Below are positions 61,508 through 64,000 of a stretch of 64,000 nt of DNA, one piece after another (position 1 is the stretch's first letter; each line of letters opens with the position of its first letter). The DNA is taken from positions 1 through 64,000 of the forward strand of contig CALULA010000006.1 in the NCBI GenBank assembly GCA_944321365.1, given 5' to 3'. The stretch comes from an uncultured Paraprevotella sp. GTDB lineage: Bacteria > Bacteroidota > Bacteroidia > Bacteroidales > Bacteroidaceae. Made by a program: the position numbers and the translations under genes. The notes under the pieces were generated by a model. It was given only the letters and a program-made list of their open reading frames with translations, ran no database searches and had not been told where the DNA came from.

Positions 61508-64000
61508 ATGTTAGAAAGAATATTAAGGAATAAACCGTGCAGGCATTTGCTTTCGGCGGGCATGCTGGCCGGCGTGATGTTCATGGTCCCGGCCTGTTCC
61601 GATGACTATGAATGGGCGCAGGAGACACCCTCGTGGCTGGGAGAGAGCATTTATGGCGAACTGGCCCGACGCGGAAACTTCAGCATCTACCTGAAGATGG
61701 TGGACGACCTGGGACAGACCGATTTCCTGAGCAAGACGGGAAGCGTGACGGTCTTTGTGACGGACGATGACACCTACCGTGCCTATTTCAAGGCGCACGG
61801 TATGGATGAGAATAACCTTACGCCTTCCATGAAAAAATATCTGGTGAACAGCACGATGCTGGAGAATGCGTATGTGCTGGAACTGCTGACGAATGAAAGT
61901 ACCAACGACGGTATCCTGAAAGGACAGGTGATGCGCCGGGACAATACGGAATGGACGCAGTATGACTCCATTCCCACACTGACCCCCGCCGATTTCCCGG
62001 AAGCCTCGGTGAGTGCGGACTGGTGGTCTTACCTGCGCGACAAACAACAGCCCTTGTATAACGTGGTGGACAACGGGAATGTGCCGATGGTGCATTTCAT
62101 CTGGCAACACATGTCGAGCCAAGGGATTACCAAAAGCGATTTTTCTTACCTCTTCAACGGAACGGAGTTCCAGGAGGACGATGTATATATAAATAATGTA
62201 AGGGTGCGGGAAGGGAACGTCACCTGCCAGAATGGTTATATTCATATCATGGACGGAGTGCCTGCCCCGCTTCCCAATATGGCGGAATATCTGCGGACGA
62301 ATGGGAGCACGAAACTGTTCAGCAAGCTTGTCGACCGTTTCTCCGCACCGTTTTCGGCTCCGTCGATGAGTGCGAGCTATGCCTATCTGCGTGACTATTA
62401 TGCCGGGCAGAACCTTTATCCGGCACTGGCCGGAGGCGATTCCATCTACGAACGCCGCTATTTCTATTCCTCTGCCGACGGCAGTTCCCTGACGAGTTAC
62501 CGTGGAAAGCAGGTGGATGCCTACCTGAAATATGACCCCAGTATGAACAACTACGCGGAAAGCGAGAATCTGCAGGGCGACATGGGGGCCATCTTCGCCC
62601 CGACAGATGCCGCTCTGACGGATTACTGGAACAGTGACGACGGCCTATTCCTGCGCGAACGCTATCCGAGCGAGGAGCCGTTTGAAAATGTGCCGAACGA
62701 CGTGCTGTCGGAGTTCCTGAACAACCACATGCAGTATTCTTTCCTCTCGTCACTGCCCAGCCGCTTCAATCTGGTGCTCGATGATGCGAAAGACCCTATC
62801 GGCATGCAGCCTTCGGACATCGTGCTGGGCAAGACGGCGGTATGCGACAATGGTGCTGTCTATGTGATGAGCAAGGTCTATGCACCGGCATCGTTCCGCT
62901 CCGTCATCGCGCCTACGCTGGTCAATGAGAACATGAAGATTATGTCGTGGGCCATCAACAGCCTGGAGTTCAAGCCCTACCTACTTTCCATGGTGAGCCA
63001 TTATGACTTCCTGATTCTGACGGACGACGCCCTGTCGCGTTACGTAGATCCGGTGTCGTACAGCACGAACAACCCACGGTGGTTCCGCTTCTATTTCGAT
63101 GAGGCTACCCAGACGGTGCAGGCTTACTCTTACAGTTACGACAAGACGGTGGGCGGACTGGAAGGCTGTGTGGAGAACGACCTGCAACTGCTGAACAGCA
63201 CTTACAATGCGGAGACAGACGCCTACGTGGTGAATCCGGTGGTGGAAAACCGTCTGGAAGAACTGCTGAACACCTGCATCATCCCGCGTGACATCAACGG
63301 CGGAAACTATGTGGGAAACGGCTCCGAATATTATCTGAACAAGGATGACGGCATCATGCGCATCGTGAAATCAGGCAATGACGTGAGTGTGGAGGACCAG
63401 TTCAGCGGCAATCTCGTGAAGGCAGAGGATGTGGTGGAAATGGACAACGGTGTGTACTATGTGTTGAATCAGATGGTGGAACCTACTTTCCGTTCCCTGA
63501 TGGAGGAATTGAACGCACATGAGGAGTACAGCGAGTTCCGTGAGCTGCTGCTGGGTAATCAAGAGTGGACGTCGAACGAAGAAAACCTGTATGCCCTGAT
63601 CCGGCAAAGCGGCAGCTATTTCAGCATGAACGAGGACAATACGACCGTGAGAAGCTTCAACTCATACCAGTACACGGTGTATGTTCCTGATAACGAAGCC
63701 ATGCAGAAAGCTTATGCATTAGGATTGCCGAGTTGGGACGATATCAACGACTTGGATAATGTTTATGCCGGAACCGACGTGGATGTGGACAGCATCAAGA
63801 CGGTATGGACGCAACGGCTGGTGAACTTCCTGAAGTATCATTTCCAGGACAACTCTATCTATATCGGCGGAGATCCCCGCAGCGGAAACTATGAGACGGC
63901 GGCTCTGGAGCTGGACGGCGTGCGCGAGGGTCTGAGCTATACCCTGCAGGTGAACTCGTCGTCTTCAGGTATTATCCTGAATGATAATTCCGACAAGACT
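61508..64000 (+). CDS. Fasciclin-domain lipoprotein, cut by the window end
   Basis: The frame opening at ATG 61508 stays open to the right edge (831 codons visible). It starts MLERILRNKPCRHLLSAG and has a lipobox-like VPAC followed by SDDYEW, so the product should be surface-anchored by lipid. Fasciclin-like signatures recur: ELARRGNFSIYLKMVDDLG, TVFVTDDDTYRAYFKAHG, then TKLFSKLVDRF and FAPTDAALTDYW, and later TVYVPDNEAMQKAY. Such lipoproteins often precede SusC/SusD pairs in Bacteroidetes polysaccharide loci, so a pair may lie just beyond the window. The stop codon and C-terminus are not visible. Confidence 0.82.
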   Translation, partial: MLERILRNKPCRHLLSAGMLAGVMFMVPACSDDYEWAQETPSWLGESIYGELARRGNFSIYLKMVDDLGQTDFLSKTGSVTVFVTDDDTYRAYFKAHGMDENNLTPSMKKYLVNSTMLENAYVLELLTNESTNDGILKGQVMRRDNTEWTQYDSIPTLTPADFPEASVSADWWSYLRDKQQPLYNVVDNGNVPMVHFIWQHMSSQGITKSDFSYLFNGTEFQEDDVYINNVRVREGNVTCQNGYIHIMDGVPAPLPNMAEYLRTNGSTKLFSKLVDRFSAPFSAPSMSASYAYLRDYYAGQNLYPALAGGDSIYERRYFYSSADGSSLTSYRGKQVDAYLKYDPSMNNYAESENLQGDMGAIFAPTDAALTDYWNSDDGLFLRERYPSEEPFENVPNDVLSEFLNNHMQYSFLSSLPSRFNLVLDDAKDPIGMQPSDIVLGKTAVCDNGAVYVMSKVYAPASFRSVIAPTLVNENMKIMSWAINSLEFKPYLLSMVSHYDFLILTDDALSRYVDPVSYSTNNPRWFRFYFDEATQTVQAYSYSYDKTVGGLEGCVENDLQLLNSTYNAETDAYVVNPVVENRLEELLNTCIIPRDINGGNYVGNGSEYYLNKDDGIMRIVKSGNDVSVEDQFSGNLVKAEDVVEMDNGVYYVLNQMVEPTFRSLMEELNAHEEYSEFRELLLGNQEWTSNEENLYALIRQSGSYFSMNEDNTTVRSFNSYQYTVYVPDNEAMQKAYALGLPSWDDINDLDNVYAGTDVDVDSIKTVWTQRLVNFLKYHFQDNSIYIGGDPRSGNYETAALELDGVREGLSYTLQVNSSSSGIILNDNSDKT

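Overview
The window looks like chromosomal DNA of a gut-type Bacteroidales bacterium (Bacteroidaceae or a close relative). The evidence is a hybrid two-component regulator beside runs of secreted glycoside hydrolases, a methylmalonyl-CoA decarboxylase cluster, a bile-salt-hydrolase-like enzyme, DUF4738/DUF4230 lipoproteins, -7 boxes of the form TAnnTTTG, and few Shine-Dalgarno sequences. By eye, G+C is clearly above 50% for most of the window and lower in the first ~5.5 kb. No rRNA, CRISPR array or insertion sequence was seen. One tRNA (His) is present.

Layout. 0-5.5 kb: a decayed RhuM-type gene and a 1,624-residue exonuclease-RecQ-UvrD fusion, possibly a defence or acquired region. 5.6-8.0 kb: choloylglycine-hydrolase family enzyme, then pfs-luxS (S-adenosylhomocysteine detoxification, AI-2). 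8.1-12.5 kb: PL10 pectate lyase, transglutaminase-like protein and DUF4738 lipoprotein on the minus strand; two DUF4230 proteins on the plus strand. 12.5-15.6 kb: multidomain LamG/GH43-like secreted protein. 15.9-23.1 kb: housekeeping genes (AGCS symporter, GNAT, rmuC, tRNA-His, folD, TlpA-like thioredoxin, ffh). 23.6-27.9 kb: a mosaic secreted protein, an unannotated 55-residue protein and a paired radical-SAM/TIGR03915 DNA-repair module. 28.0-32.7 kb: hybrid kinase, sigma-54 activator and a secreted tandem-repeat protein. 33.0-35.8 kb: methylmalonyl-CoA decarboxylase/epimerase cluster. 36.2-37.5 kb: MATE transporter. 37.7-64 kb: a large polysaccharide-utilisation locus: GH31, GH127/146, GH43, GH97, pectin-lyase-fold enzyme, GH43, alginate-lyase-like protein, HTCS regulator, second alginate-lyase-like protein, a three-module adhesin-like protein and a fasciclin lipoprotein cut by the window end. 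No SusC/SusD pair lies inside the window.

Most unusual signal. Five separate places (about 8.06, 23.35, 28.6, 36.0 and 50.3 kb) carry short arrays of the palindrome TTGCGCAA (often within TCTTGCGCAAGA), repeated at exactly 22 bp with unrelated sequence between copies. Four arrays are intergenic, in convergent, divergent and tandem settings; one lies inside a coding sequence and passes through all three codon phases, so the DNA rather than the protein is conserved. The 28.6 kb array lies directly upstream of a near-consensus sigma-54 promoter that faces the tandem-repeat gene, and the next gene upstream encodes a sigma-54 activator with its kinase. That makes a candidate, apparently self-contained kinase/activator/target module with a possible multi-site enhancer. 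Whether the same factor reads the other four arrays, or they are chromosome-organising or REP-like sites, cannot be told from this sequence.
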